Shown one piece after another: positions 27,132 to 35,929 of a stretch of DNA of 43,906 nucleotides (position 1 is its first letter; each line of letters starts with the position of its first letter). The position numbers were made by a program, and so were the translations under genes. Location: positions 1 through 43,906 of the forward strand of contig JAXMMT010000007.1 in NCBI GenBank assembly GCA_034399355.1, read 5' to 3'. Under the pieces are notes generated by a model that did no database searches, was not told the origin of the DNA, and was given only the letters and a program-made list of their open reading frames with translations. Origin of the DNA: UBA2279 sp034399355. Its GTDB lineage: Bacteria > Actinomycetota > Coriobacteriia > Anaerosomatales > Anaerosomataceae.

Positions 27132-29759
27132 CTACTTCGCGCTCGCCCAGTTGGGCCCTGAGCCCACGCTCACCTCGAGCGGCACGGCAAGCTTCACGAC
27201 ATCGCCCATCGACTCATGCACCATCGCCGAGAGGCGCTCGAGCTCTTCGGCGGGAACCTCGAAAACGAGTTCGTCATGAACCTGGAGCACCATTCGCGAG
27301 CGGAACCCCTCGGCAGAAAGACGGCGATCCACCTCCACCATCGCGAGCTTCATGATGTCGGCCGCAGTCCCCTGCATCGGATGGTTCATGGCGGTGCGTT
27401 CGCCGAAGGAGCGCAGGTTCCAGTTGGAGGACTTCAGCTCGGGGATGGGCCTGCGCCTGCCGAAAAGGGTGACCGTATAGCCATCGCGGTGCGCCGCGGC
27501 GACGGTCTCGTCGAGGTACACGCGCACGCCGGGGTACGCAGCGAAGTAGCGGTCGATCATCGCCTGCGCCTCCCCGTGCACGACGCCAAGCGACCGCGAC
27601 AATCCGTGCGCGGAGATGCCGTACACGATGCCGAAGTTGACGGCCTTGGCACGACGCCGCATCTCGGGAGTCACCTCACCGGGATCGACGCCGAACACGC
27701 GCGCGGCCGTCGCCTCGTGGAAGTCGGTACCAGAGGTGAACGCCTCGATGAGTCCGGCATCGCCGGAGAGATGTGCAAGCACGCGCAGTTCGATCTGGGA
27801 GTAATCCGCCGAGACGATCAGGTCGCCCGCCTCAGCAGGCACGAACGCCGCGCGGATGCGGCGGCCGAGCTCGGTGCGCACGGGAATGTTCTGCAAGTTG
27901 GGACTGGACGACGACAGTCGACCGGTGGCGGCGACCGTCTGGTTGAACGTCGTGTGCAGCCGGCCGTCCTCGCCCACCAGGCGCGGCAGCGCATCGATGT
28001 AGGTTGACTTGAGCTTGGCGAGCTCGCGGTACTCGAGGATACGCGCGGCGATGGGGTAGCTCTCGGCAAGTCCTGAGAGCACCGAGGAGTCAGTGGAGTA
28101 GCCGGTCTTGGTGCGCTTGCCCGGCGGCAGACCAAGCTTGTCAAACAGCACCTCAGCGAGCTGCTTCGGAGAATCGATGTTGACGTCGGTACCGGCAAGC
28201 TCGTGAATCTGGGTGATAAGAGTGGCGATCTTCTCGCCTGTCTCGGTGGCCAGCGACGCAAGTACCTCGCGATCGACGCCCACGCCCACCTCCTCCATGC
28301 GCACGAGCACGGGGATGAGGTCCATCTCGCAGCGGCGGAAGCACGACAGCGCGTCGGTGGCGGCGAGCTCTTCCTCAAGCACGAGTGCCAGCTCGGCACA
28401 CGCGGTTGCCTCCCCGACGGCATCAGCGTCCTCGGCAAGATGCCTGCCGAGATGATCGGCTGTGATGCTGCGCAGGTCGTAAGAGGAGCGATTCGAGGCA
28501 AGCACGTAGGCTGCCACTCCGCAGTCGAAGAGACGCGCGGGGTCCGCGCCTTCCGCCCCGCTGCGCTCCCGCTCGCGCACCGACCCGGGAGGGCAGGCGG
28601 ACTCCAGCAGTGACTTGGCGTCGGCGACGGCAACGCGCCCTCCAGCAAGCAGCGCCGTCAGCGCTTCATCGGCGAGCGCGCCGCTCACCAACGCTGCGGA
28701 GCCGTCATGGGCGACGCCAAGTTCGCGCTCCACAGCGAACAGGCACTCCACGCTCTCGCCGACAGCCGCACCCACCCAACCCTCAGGTGGCGACGCGCAG
28801 AGAGCGCGCACCCACGTGTCGCCCTCCACTCCCTCAAGCACATGCACGCGGGTCGCGGTCACGGGCACCTCGACTCCCTCAACGGGAGCGAGCAGATCGA
28901 ATGCGCGATCGATGAGCGATGTGAACGCGAGCTCGGAGAACTTGGCCGCCACCGCATCACGGTCGAAGCCACCCCACGCAACGCCCGCCAGGTCGATGTC
29001 GACCGGCACGTCGCGGCGGATGGTGGCGACTATGCGACTCATCCGGGCGCTTTCGGCGTGTTCGCGCAGGTTCTCGCCGAGCTTGCCTTTGATGCCAGCG
29101 GCATGCTCGAGTACCGAGTCCAGCGTGCCGTACTCGGCCAGCAGCTTCGCGGCGGTCTTCTCCCCCACACCGGGTACGCCCGGGATGTTGTCCGAGGTGT
29201 CGCCCTTCAGGCCGAGGAAGTCGATGACCTGCTCCGGCGAGACGCCGTATCGCTCGCGGACAGCGTCGGCGTCGTAGATGACGATGTCGGTGATGCCCTT
29301 CTTGGTGCTGACCACACTGACGTCATCGTCCACCAGCTGGAGTGCATCCTTGTCCCCGGTCACCAGCATCACGCGCATGCCGCCGCTCTTGCCCTGCTCG
29401 GCAAGCGTGCCGAGGATATCGTCGCCCTCCCAGCCTTCAACCTCCACGATCGGGATGTCGAGCGCGACGAGCACTTCTTTCGTGGTGGAGAACTGCGCCT
29501 TGAGCATGGGGTCCGTCGGTGGGCGGTGCATTTTGTACGCCGCAAGCGCCTCGGTACGGAACGCCGGCTTGCCGCGGTCGAACGCGACGACGACCGCATC
29601 GGGCTTGAGCTCGGCGATCATCTTGAGCAGCATCGAGGTGAAACCGAACGCTGCGTTGGTGGGCCGCCCGTCCGGTGCGGTCATCGTCGGCGGCAGCGCG
29701 TGGAATGCCCGATGGATCAGACTGTTGCCATCAATGACGGCTAGGGTACGTTTGTTCAT
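27132..29759 (-). CDS. polA: DNA polymerase I
   Basis: This 875-residue polymerase fills repair gaps and removes Okazaki primers. The N-terminal 5'-3' exonuclease domain (about 1-300) has VIDGNSLIHRAFHAL, VVAFDRGKPAFR, EVEGWEGDDILGTLA and GDTSDNIPGVPGVGEKTA. The C-terminal polymerase domain has DYSQIELRVLAHLSGD (motif A), RRRAKAVNFGIVYGIS (motif B, O-helix) and QVHDELVFEVP (motif C). The middle domain (about 300-480) lacks the DxE and DxxxD exonuclease residues, so proofreading seems lost, as in Taq and many actinobacterial enzymes. The start ATG 29759 is used because it opens the MNKRTLAVIDGNS core. Confidence 0.97.
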   Translation of the reverse strand: MNKRTLAVIDGNSLIHRAFHALPPTMTAPDGRPTNAAFGFTSMLLKMIAELKPDAVVVAFDRGKPAFRTEALAAYKMHRPPTDPMLKAQFSTTKEVLVALDIPIVEVEGWEGDDILGTLAEQGKSGGMRVMLVTGDKDALQLVDDDVSVVSTKKGITDIVIYDADAVRERYGVSPEQVIDFLGLKGDTSDNIPGVPGVGEKTAAKLLAEYGTLDSVLEHAAGIKGKLGENLREHAESARMSRIVATIRRDVPVDIDLAGVAWGGFDRDAVAAKFSELAFTSLIDRAFDLLAPVEGVEVPVTATRVHVLEGVEGDTWVRALCASPPEGWVGAAVGESVECLFAVERELGVAHDGSAALVSGALADEALTALLAGGRVAVADAKSLLESACPPGSVRERERSGAEGADPARLFDCGVAAYVLASNRSSYDLRSITADHLGRHLAEDADAVGEATACAELALVLEEELAATDALSCFRRCEMDLIPVLVRMEEVGVGVDREVLASLATETGEKIATLITQIHELAGTDVNIDSPKQLAEVLFDKLGLPPGKRTKTGYSTDSSVLSGLAESYPIAARILEYRELAKLKSTYIDALPRLVGEDGRLHTTFNQTVAATGRLSSSSPNLQNIPVRTELGRRIRAAFVPAEAGDLIVSADYSQIELRVLAHLSGDAGLIEAFTSGTDFHEATAARVFGVDPGEVTPEMRRRAKAVNFGIVYGISAHGLSRSLGVVHGEAQAMIDRYFAAYPGVRVYLDETVAAAHRDGYTVTLFGRRRPIPELKSSNWNLRSFGERTAMNHPMQGTAADIMKLAMVEVDRRLSAEGFRSRMVLQVHDELVFEVPAEELERLSAMVHESMGDVVKLAVPLEVSVGSGPNWASAK

Positions 29760-29787
29760 ACAGATGATTCTAGCCGAGGACGGCGAC

Positions 29788-30384
29788 ATGGGCTTCTTCA
29801 ACTGGTCTGCACCAGCGATCCGGCGCTACGGCGAGCGGTGGACGGCCGACAATGTGCAGCTCATCGTTGGCTGGATACGCCCGTTTGTACCGGGCGGCGG
29901 CCACATTCTCGATGTGGGCGGCGGAGCAGGTGGTCTCGCACGACGCATCACCGAAGCACTGCCTTCCCACGTTACCGTGCTTGATCCCACCCCGGAACTG
30001 ATTGACCATGTCGAGACTTCAGAGCACGTCTCGGCGGTACTCGGCAGTGCCGAGACGATGCCGTTTGAAGACGATGAGTTTGATGCCGTGGTCGTAACCG
30101 ATGCGTTCCACCATTTCCGCGACCCGGATGGCGCGGTGGCCGAGATGGCGCGTGTCGTTCGGCCAGGCGGCGCTGTTCTCGTCCTGGAGCTGGACCGCTC
30201 ACGCCTGATGATCAAGATGATCGCCATCGCAGAGCGGCTGGTTGGCGAGCCAGCGTCATTCTTCACGCCCTCCGGCCTGTGCACGTTCATGGCAAAACGC
30301 AGGATCGAAGGCGAGTGCGAACGCCTCGTCGGCGCATCGTACCGGTTCTTGGGAGTCGTGCGAAAACCCTGGCCTGCGGCCTAG
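29788..30384 (+). CDS. Class I SAM-dependent methyltransferase
   Basis: This 198-residue protein of the UbiE/ArsM-like methyltransferase group has the SAM-binding motif I ILDVGGGAGGLARRI, motif II acidic VTVLDPTPELI, SAETMPFEDDEFDAVVV, DAFHHFRDPDGAVAEMARVVRPGG and a final VLVLELDRS. ATG 29788 is preferred over ATG 29764 because GAGGA lies eight bases upstream and MGFFNWSAP is a plausible N-terminus. It is divergent from polA (28 bases between starts). The substrate is unknown. A -10 box for the next gene lies 16 bases after its stop. Confidence 0.85.
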   Translation: MGFFNWSAPAIRRYGERWTADNVQLIVGWIRPFVPGGGHILDVGGGAGGLARRITEALPSHVTVLDPTPELIDHVETSEHVSAVLGSAETMPFEDDEFDAVVVTDAFHHFRDPDGAVAEMARVVRPGGAVLVLELDRSRLMIKMIAIAERLVGEPASFFTPSGLCTFMAKRRIEGECERLVGASYRFLGVVRKPWPAA

Positions 30385-30399
30385 TGCTTCCAGAGGTAG

Positions 30400-30405
30400 T
30401 ATAAT
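30400..30405 (+). promoter_or_regulatory. Consensus -10 box upstream of the GAF membrane protein
   Basis: TATAAT (6/6 match) stands in a locally AT-rich stretch (GTAGTATAATAATCGG) of a GC-rich region, between the methyltransferase stop and the GTG at 30526. No clear -35 TTGACA lies at 16-18 bases. Transcription from here would give a leader of roughly 110 bases. Confidence 0.45.
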
Positions 30406-30525
30406 AATCGGAGCAATCACCAACTCATGTGCCACCGTGCTGGTAACCGTTCGTCGCTTTCATCTAACTTGCCATCTACGCCTCACCGATGCAGGAACAA
30501 AGACGTTGTGAAACAGGGGGACGCC

Positions 30526-31281
30526 GTGGCGGAAGACATCAAGAGACTGCTCAAGCGCGAGGGCCAACTCGATTTCATCTCGTACACGATAATCATCGCG
30601 TTGATTGCACTCACGAGCATTCTCCTATTCTCGCTGATTGCAAACGTGCAAATACCGCAGTACTGGCTGCTCAACAATGACATCTTCCTGGTCACCGTCA
30701 CCGGACTGCTGCTCATGCTCATCCTGTACCTGGTCGACCAGCGCAGCCGGCTCCGCAAGAAACTGATTGTGATTCACGCTGACCTCGAATCGGCGCGAGC
30801 CGAGATACACGCCGGATACAACCGCCTTGCCTTCGCACACCGTGCTGCGGAACTGATGACCTCACTCGCCGCCGACACCGGCCTTGACCAGGTACTCCGC
30901 GAAGCAATTCCATACTTCGGCGCTGACGCCGCCGCTGTGGTCGGTGATGATGTCCACGTCTTCTCGGACGAGACGATCTCTCAGGCCGACGCGCAACGTG
31001 CCGTCATGATGGTCGCATTGGATGCCGTGCGTGCAGGAAAACCGCTCTCGCTGTCCAGTTCCGCCGACGGTTCCTCGGCACTCGCCGTACCCCTACGCAT
31101 CGAAGGCGAGCTGAAGTCCGTATGTTGCCTATGGCGCCTTAATGGTGAATTCGCGGATGACCAGCTTGAGGGCCTGCAACTCGTTGCGCGCATTATTGAG
31201 ATGAGTCTGGAGAATCGCAACCTGCTCGAAAGCCTTCGCGACCAGCTAAAAGGCACGATCACCGCTGGCCCATCTTGTTGA
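30526..31281 (+). CDS. Membrane protein with two helices and a GAF-like sensor domain
   Basis: This 251-residue protein has two N-terminal transmembrane helices (about 17-42 FISYTIIIALIALTSILLF and 50-70 IFLVTVTGLLLMLILYLV). A coiled-coil linker (LRKKLIVIHADLESARAEIHAGYNR) follows, then a GAF-like domain (about 105-250, LAADTGLDQVLREAIPYFGADAAAVV, ending ARIIEMSLENRNLLESLRDQL). GAF domains bind small ligands. No kinase, cyclase or output domain is present, so it may be a sensor partner of another protein. GTG 30526 is chosen because CAGGGGG lies at five bases. I do not recognise an exact family. Confidence 0.8.
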   Translation: MAEDIKRLLKREGQLDFISYTIIIALIALTSILLFSLIANVQIPQYWLLNNDIFLVTVTGLLLMLILYLVDQRSRLRKKLIVIHADLESARAEIHAGYNRLAFAHRAAELMTSLAADTGLDQVLREAIPYFGADAAAVVGDDVHVFSDETISQADAQRAVMMVALDAVRAGKPLSLSSSADGSSALAVPLRIEGELKSVCCLWRLNGEFADDQLEGLQLVARIIEMSLENRNLLESLRDQLKGTITAGPSC

Positions 31282-31432
31282 GTTGAAAAGCCCGGATCAC
31301 GTACGCAGCTCCTCGGCGCTTTCACGGACTGGCTAGACCGGCAGTCAATCCAGGTATCATGCAGGAGTTGCTCGCTGCAGGTGGGTGCTCCTGTATGCCT
31401 ATGCCAGAATGCGCTCCTAGGGGATTTCGCCA

Positions 31433-31996
31433 GTGACGTCTTCGACGTATATCTACACCTACATCGCCTTCGCACTCATCTACGCCGTTTCAAGCGTGAC
31501 GCTCGTACTCAAGACGATTGGCGCAAGCGAGCGTATATCGAAAGCGGGCAAGACCGCCGCAGTAGATGGCCACCCCATCCTCGAACTCGCGCGGGAGTAT
31601 ATCGGGCACGGCCAGCGGCTCGTGGACTACGTGCAGCTTGCGACGCTCCTACCCCTTGCGTACATCGTCGGCAGCATCTTCCTGGGTTCCGCCATCCTAC
31701 GCAACCAGGACTGGTCGGGCATTGCGAACACCCTGTGGGTCATCATCACTGTTCTCGCCATGGCAGCGAGTATCATTCTGGCGGTTCGCGGAACCAGGGA
31801 GGTACACGCACTCTCCAAGATCGACACGGACAAGGCCATCGCTGACGAGCGAGCATCCAATGCGGCACACAAGCTCGTCGGCCGGCTTGGCATCAGCACC
31901 ACGCTACTGGTGTTGGCAACCGTGTTCACCACGCTGAACCTGTGGTCCGTCGTGTCAAGCCTCGATACGCTCCTCGCTTTTGACTATGTGCTGTAG
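31433..31996 (+). CDS. Four-helix membrane protein of unknown function
   Basis: This 187-residue protein has predicted helices near residues 6-27 (YIYTYIAFALIYAVSSVTLVL), 68-88 (LATLLPLAYIVGSIFLGSAIL), 99-120 (LWVIITVLAMAASIILAV) and 154-175 (STTLLVLATVFTTLNLWSV). A polar loop at about 30-65 holds ELAREYIGHGQRLVDYV and a charged loop at 120-148 holds KIDTDKAIADERASNAAHK. I do not recognise the family. It starts at GTG 31433 behind TAGGGGAT and ends 41 bases before the tRNA gene. No enzymatic motif is visible. Confidence 0.75.
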   Translation: MTSSTYIYTYIAFALIYAVSSVTLVLKTIGASERISKAGKTAAVDGHPILELAREYIGHGQRLVDYVQLATLLPLAYIVGSIFLGSAILRNQDWSGIANTLWVIITVLAMAASIILAVRGTREVHALSKIDTDKAIADERASNAAHKLVGRLGISTTLLVLATVFTTLNLWSVVSSLDTLLAFDYVL

Positions 31997-32010
31997 ACGG
32001 CACACTCGGC

Positions 32011-32016
32011 TATAAT
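32011..32016 (+). promoter_or_regulatory. Consensus -10 box of the tRNA-Leu gene
   Basis: TATAAT (6/6) is located 22 bases before the first tRNA base. A TTGACT at 31980-31985 is too far (25-base spacer) to be its usual -35, so the -35 remains unassigned. Confidence 0.55.
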
Positions 32017-32037
32017 CCGTCGAGCAAGTCCACACGC

Positions 32038-32124
32038 GCCCGGGTGGCGGAACAGGCAGACGCGTCGGTCTCAAAAACCGATGATGGAAACATCGTGAGG
32101 GTTCAAGTCCCTCCCCGGGCACCA
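32038..32124 (+). tRNA. tRNA-Leu(CAA), CCA encoded
   Basis: This 87-base class II tRNA has the acceptor stem GCCCGGG paired with CCCGGGC (32114-32120), discriminator A and encoded CCA. The anticodon stem TCGGT/ACCGA encloses CTCAAAA, giving anticodon CAA, which reads the UUG codon. The long variable arm (GATG...CATC) is typical of leucine tRNAs, and the T arm contains GGTTCAAGTCC. It precedes the adenine deaminase gene. Confidence 0.97.
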
Positions 32125-32225
32125 TCGAGCTTAGCGAGACTTCCGATCCCTCGTCACCGGAATCCCCAGAGCACGTGACTGCAGTTTCGGGTAGATGCTC
32201 CCCAAGAGCATCCGAAAGGAGACCT

Positions 32226-33251
32226 GTGGCTAACGAACTGCGTGACTTCGCCCACGGCCTGCCAAAGGCCGAACTCCACCTGCACCTCGAGGGCACGCTC
32301 GAACCGGACCTCATGTTCGAACTTGCGGAGCGCAACGGGGTCTACCTGCCCTACCGCACCGTGGAGGCCACTCGAGAAGCCTACGACTTCAAGAATCTGC
32401 AATCCTTCCTCGACGTCTACTACGCCGGATGCACGGCGCTGGTGACCGAGCAGGACTTCTACGACCTCACATGGGCCTACGTGACGAAGGCGGCACAGGA
32501 GAACATCCTCCACGTCGAGCCATTCTTCGACCCGCAGACCCACATGAAGCGCGGCGTCTCATTCGGAGTGGTGATCGCGGGAATCCTTCGTGCGTTGGAA
32601 GACGCTGATGAGATGTTCGGCGTGAGCTTCCGCCTCATCATGTGTTTCCTGCGCGATGAGCCGGTCGAAAGCGCGATACACCTACTGCGCACGGCACATC
32701 TCTACCAGTCCCGCATCGCCGGTGTCGGTCTCGACTCTGCTGAGGTCGACTTCCCGCCCTCGCTGTTCGAGGACGTCTTCCGCGCCGCGAGTGAACAACA
32801 CTACCACCGTGTGGCCCACGCAGGCGAGGAGGGTCCGCCGAGCTACATCTCCGATGCGCTCGATCTCCTGCACGCTGAACGAATCGATCACGGCGTACGC
32901 TGCCTCGAGGACCCCGCCCTCGTCGAGCGTCTCGTGCGGGAGCGCGTGCCGCTGACCGTCTGCCCCCTCTCCAATGTCCGTCTTCGTGTCGTTGAGACCG
33001 CCGCAGACCATCCGCTGCGCCGCATGATGGATGCTGGATTGATGGTCACGGTGAACTCCGACGACCCGGCGTACTTCGGCGGATACTTGACCGACAACTA
33101 CGTCGCGATGGCTGAAGCCCTGGAGCTTGGCCGAGACGACCTCGTCCGTCTCGCGAAGGCCTCGTTCGAAGCATCTTTCCTGCCCGAGGACCGCAAGGCG
33201 CAGCTCATCGCTGAAGTAGATGCCTACGCGAAAGCACACATTCGTTCATAG
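32226..33251 (+). CDS. Adenine deaminase (Aah1/PA0148-type amidohydrolase)
   Basis: This 341-residue TIM-barrel amidohydrolase deaminates adenine to hypoxanthine for purine salvage in the cytoplasm. Metal site and catalytic motifs are LPKAELHLHLEG (HxH), VAHAGEEGPP, RIDHGVRCLEDP and VTVNSDDPAYFGGY. The long match to bacterial adenine deaminases (YYAG..., TEQDFYDLTWAY, HVEPFFDPQTH) favours adenine over adenosine as substrate. Adenosine deaminase is the alternative. GTG 32226 follows AAGGAGACC, so a longer reading into the tRNA-proximal region is rejected. It is convergent with livF. Confidence 0.88.
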   Translation: MANELRDFAHGLPKAELHLHLEGTLEPDLMFELAERNGVYLPYRTVEATREAYDFKNLQSFLDVYYAGCTALVTEQDFYDLTWAYVTKAAQENILHVEPFFDPQTHMKRGVSFGVVIAGILRALEDADEMFGVSFRLIMCFLRDEPVESAIHLLRTAHLYQSRIAGVGLDSAEVDFPPSLFEDVFRAASEQHYHRVAHAGEEGPPSYISDALDLLHAERIDHGVRCLEDPALVERLVRERVPLTVCPLSNVRLRVVETAADHPLRRMMDAGLMVTVNSDDPAYFGGYLTDNYVAMAEALELGRDDLVRLAKASFEASFLPEDRKAQLIAEVDAYAKAHIRS

Positions 33252-33275
33252 CGAGCACGGAGTGAGGAAGCTGGG

Positions 33276-34013
33276 CTACTCGCCGCTACTGCCGAGATAC
33301 GCGCGCCGCAGCTCCTCATGCTCAAGAAGCTCCTTCGCGGCACCTTCGATGACAACGCGCCCGCTCTGGAGCACGTAGCCTCGGTTCGCGATCGACAGCG
33401 CCGCTGTCGCGTTCTGCTCGACCACGAAGACCGACACGCCCTGGTCGTTCATCTGCTTGATCAGGTCGAAGTTCTGGTCGACGAGCGCCGGAGCGAGCCC
33501 CATGGACGGCTCATCCATGCAGATGAGCTTCGGTCGCGACATCAGCGCACGGCCGAAAGCGACCATCTGCTGTTCGCCACCGGAAAGGGTTCCTGCGCGC
33601 TGAGATCGCCGCTCGAATAGTTTCGGGAAGAAACCGTAGACCCTCTCCAGGTCCTCGGTGATACCCGCGCTATCCGAGCGAGTGTACGCGCCCATTTCGA
33701 GGTTCTCAAGAACAGTCATCTGCGGGAACAGTCGTCGATTCTCAGGGACAGTCGCGATTCCCCGCTTGATGCGCTCAGAAGTGCGAAGGTCGTTGATGAC
33801 CTCGCCTTCCCAAACGACCTCTCCCCTGGCGGGTCGCACCAACCCGAGGATGGTCTTCATCGTCGTCGACTTGCCAGACGCGTTTCCTCCGAGCAGACAC
33901 ACGATCTCGCCCGGATACACCGTGTAGTTCACACTCTTGAGTATCTCGATTCGTCCGTAGTACGTGCAGACGTTCCGGAACTCAAGAAGCGGTTCCCGCT
34001 CCTCGCTTGCCAA
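33276..34013 (-). CDS. livF: Branched-chain amino-acid-type ABC transporter ATPase LivF
   Basis: This 245-residue ATPase has Walker A GGNASGKST (a variant of the usual GANGAGKST), signature TLSGGEQQM, Walker B LICMDEPSMGLAP and the LivF-type end VVEQNATAALSIANRGYVLQSG. It powers uptake through LivHM with LivG. TTG 34013 is preferred, as GGAGG lies six bases upstream, inside the end of livG (32-base overlap); a second TTG at 34028 is less well placed. It is the last gene of the livJHMGF operon. Confidence 0.93.
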   Translation of the reverse strand: MASEEREPLLEFRNVCTYYGRIEILKSVNYTVYPGEIVCLLGGNASGKSTTMKTILGLVRPARGEVVWEGEVINDLRTSERIKRGIATVPENRRLFPQMTVLENLEMGAYTRSDSAGITEDLERVYGFFPKLFERRSQRAGTLSGGEQQMVAFGRALMSRPKLICMDEPSMGLAPALVDQNFDLIKQMNDQGVSVFVVEQNATAALSIANRGYVLQSGRVVIEGAAKELLEHEELRRAYLGSSGE

Positions 34014-34770
34014 GGTAAGCCTCCACAACCAGATGATTCGTTGCCACTTCCTGATACGAGCCCTCGGCTATCTTGACGCCGTGGTCCATAGCGATGACAC
34101 GGTCGGACACACCCTCGACGACCTTCATGTCGTGTTCGATCATGAGAATCGTGTAGCCGCGCTCGCGCAACTCCTTGATCTGCTCCATGACCTCACGGGA
34201 CTCCATCGGATTCATGCCCGCAACGGGTTCGTCCAGTAGCAGCAGAACAGGATCAGACGCAATCGCACGCGCAATCTCAAGCCTACGGCGATTCGCGTAG
34301 GACAGCGAGGACGCAGGCTGCGACTGCCGAGGTCCGGAGAACCGCCCCGGAAACATCGCGAGGACTTCCTGGGCCTTGGCCCTGGCGACTGCTTCTTCGC
34401 GTCGCACGGAGGGGAGTCGCAGCATCGCCGCGACAACGCCGGCCTTTGTTCGGGTGTGCATGCCCACAAGAACGTTGTCGAGCACAGTCATGTTCGCGAA
34501 CAATCTCAGGGACTGGAATGTGCGCGATATGCCCCTCTCATGGACCTGGTCAGGCCGCAGCCCAGCCACACTCTCACCCTGCAGCAGGATGTCGCCCGAG
34601 GCAGGCTCATACAGCCCGCTAATGACATTGAATGTGGTCGTCTTGCCTGAGCCGTTCGGCCCAATGATGCTTAAGATCTCGTTCTCGCGCACACTGAAGG
34701 ATAGGTTGTCTACAGCCTTCAGCCCGCCGAAGCTCATCGACATGCCCTGGAGTTCAAGGATATTTCGCAT
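33982..34770 (-). CDS. livG: Branched-chain amino-acid-type ABC transporter ATPase LivG
   Basis: This 262-residue ATPase has Walker A GPNGSGKTT, YANRRRLEIARAIASDPVLL (degenerate signature ahead of it: SSLSYANRRRL), Walker B LLLDEPVAGMNP and the LivG-specific segment ILMIEHDMKVVEGVSDRVIAMDHG. The ribosome-binding site GGAGGT lies inside the last codons of livM, and the ATG is two bases after that stop. It works as a heterodimer with LivF. Confidence 0.94.
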   Translation of the reverse strand: MRNILELQGMSMSFGGLKAVDNLSFSVRENEILSIIGPNGSGKTTTFNVISGLYEPASGDILLQGESVAGLRPDQVHERGISRTFQSLRLFANMTVLDNVLVGMHTRTKAGVVAAMLRLPSVRREEAVARAKAQEVLAMFPGRFSGPRQSQPASSLSYANRRRLEIARAIASDPVLLLLDEPVAGMNPMESREVMEQIKELRERGYTILMIEHDMKVVEGVSDRVIAMDHGVKIAEGSYQEVATNHLVVEAYLGKRGAGTAS

Positions 34771-34772
34771 AC

Positions 34773-35927
34773 CTATACCTCCAGGTCCTGGTGTCCTTCT
34801 TCGACATCGAAGAGGGACTGGCGGGTCTTCTCAAGTTCACGAGGATCGGTCTCATGCGCTTCTTGGCGCCAGAGTTTATCTGGCAGTAGTCCTTCGGGTC
34901 TGAAGATGACCATCGCGACGATCAGCAGACCGAAGATCAACATTCGATACACTTCAAACTCGCTACGCATAGCTCCGGCAGACTCGCGAATCACCTGCGG
35001 CAGTGCCTGAAGCACGATAGCGCCTAAGATGACGCCGGGGATGCTCCCCATGCCACCCAGCACGACCATGCACACGACGATCACTGACTGCATGAACAAG
35101 AACGATTCCGGGCTGATCACGTTGGAGTAGTACGCATACACGGAGCCGGCAAGCCCGGCGATACCCGCGCTAAGCACGACGGACAAAAGCTTCGCCCTGG
35201 CAGCTGCGATTCCCGACGAAACAGCGGCGAGTTCATCCTCACGCAGCGCGTTCCAAGCACGACCGACACGCGAATTCTTGAGGTTTGAGATAAGGAACGC
35301 CGTTATGACGACAAACACAAAGACCAGGTAGTAGTACTCGATTGGCTTGTCGATGACGAGCCATTTCAACAAAGCTTCCGGCCAACCGGACGCCTGCAGA
35401 CTGTCTATTGCACCCTGCGAGAGCAGCCGGGGCGGATAGATGCCGGTGACGCCGTTCGGTCCGTTCGTGAGCGACTGCAGGTTCGTGATGGTCAGGCGAA
35501 CAATCTCGCCAAAGGCGAGCGTGACTATCGCGAGATAGTCGCCCCTCAGGCGCAGTGTCGGCAGTCCTATGAAGAGCCCGGCGACCATGGCCACGAGAGC
35601 GCTCAACGCAAGGAGCGCCCAAAACGGCCACCTGAGTTCGAACTTCGGCGATGACAACAGCGCCGTCGTGTAGGCGCCAACCGCAAAGAACGCGATATAG
35701 CCGAGGTTCAGTAAGCCGGCCTCTCCCATGACGATGTTCAACCCGAGTGACAGCATCACGAATATCAGCGAGATGACACCCACACGAAGCCATGCGGTCA
35801 TTACGAGACCGGCGACATTGAGCAGGGGGAAGATGGCCGCAAGAGAGAAGCCCGCGACCGCCCATGCCCAGTGTGGCACGCGCTCGGCAGCCCTACGAAG
35901 GGTCTGCATCACGCTACTCAGGCCCAT
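34773..35927 (-). CDS. livM: Branched-chain amino-acid-type ABC transporter permease LivM
   Basis: This permease of about 384 residues has roughly ten membrane helices. Family markers are GLNIVMGEAGLLNLGYIAFFAVGAY (split by a helix start), LRLRGDYLAIVTLAFGEIVRL, the EAA-like cytoplasmic loop RVGRAWNALREDELAA, and VLGGMGSIPGVILGAI followed by FRPEGLLP. ATG 35927 behind GAAGGTGTAGCC is preferred over a longer reading that would overlap livH by about 90 bases. It is two bases from the livH stop. The C-terminal tail is charged (REAHETDPRELEK). Confidence 0.92.
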   Translation of the reverse strand: MGLSSVMQTLRRAAERVPHWAWAVAGFSLAAIFPLLNVAGLVMTAWLRVGVISLIFVMLSLGLNIVMGEAGLLNLGYIAFFAVGAYTTALLSSPKFELRWPFWALLALSALVAMVAGLFIGLPTLRLRGDYLAIVTLAFGEIVRLTITNLQSLTNGPNGVTGIYPPRLLSQGAIDSLQASGWPEALLKWLVIDKPIEYYYLVFVFVVITAFLISNLKNSRVGRAWNALREDELAAVSSGIAAARAKLLSVVLSAGIAGLAGSVYAYYSNVISPESFLFMQSVIVVCMVVLGGMGSIPGVILGAIVLQALPQVIRESAGAMRSEFEVYRMLIFGLLIVAMVIFRPEGLLPDKLWRQEAHETDPRELEKTRQSLFDVEEGHQDLEV

Positions 35928-35929
35928 GG

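Noticed and set aside
32226..33251. Adenosine deaminase annotation
   Set aside because: The HVEPFFDPQTH and TEQDFYDLTWAY segments fit the adenine deaminase branch better. Kept as an alternative in the gene entry.
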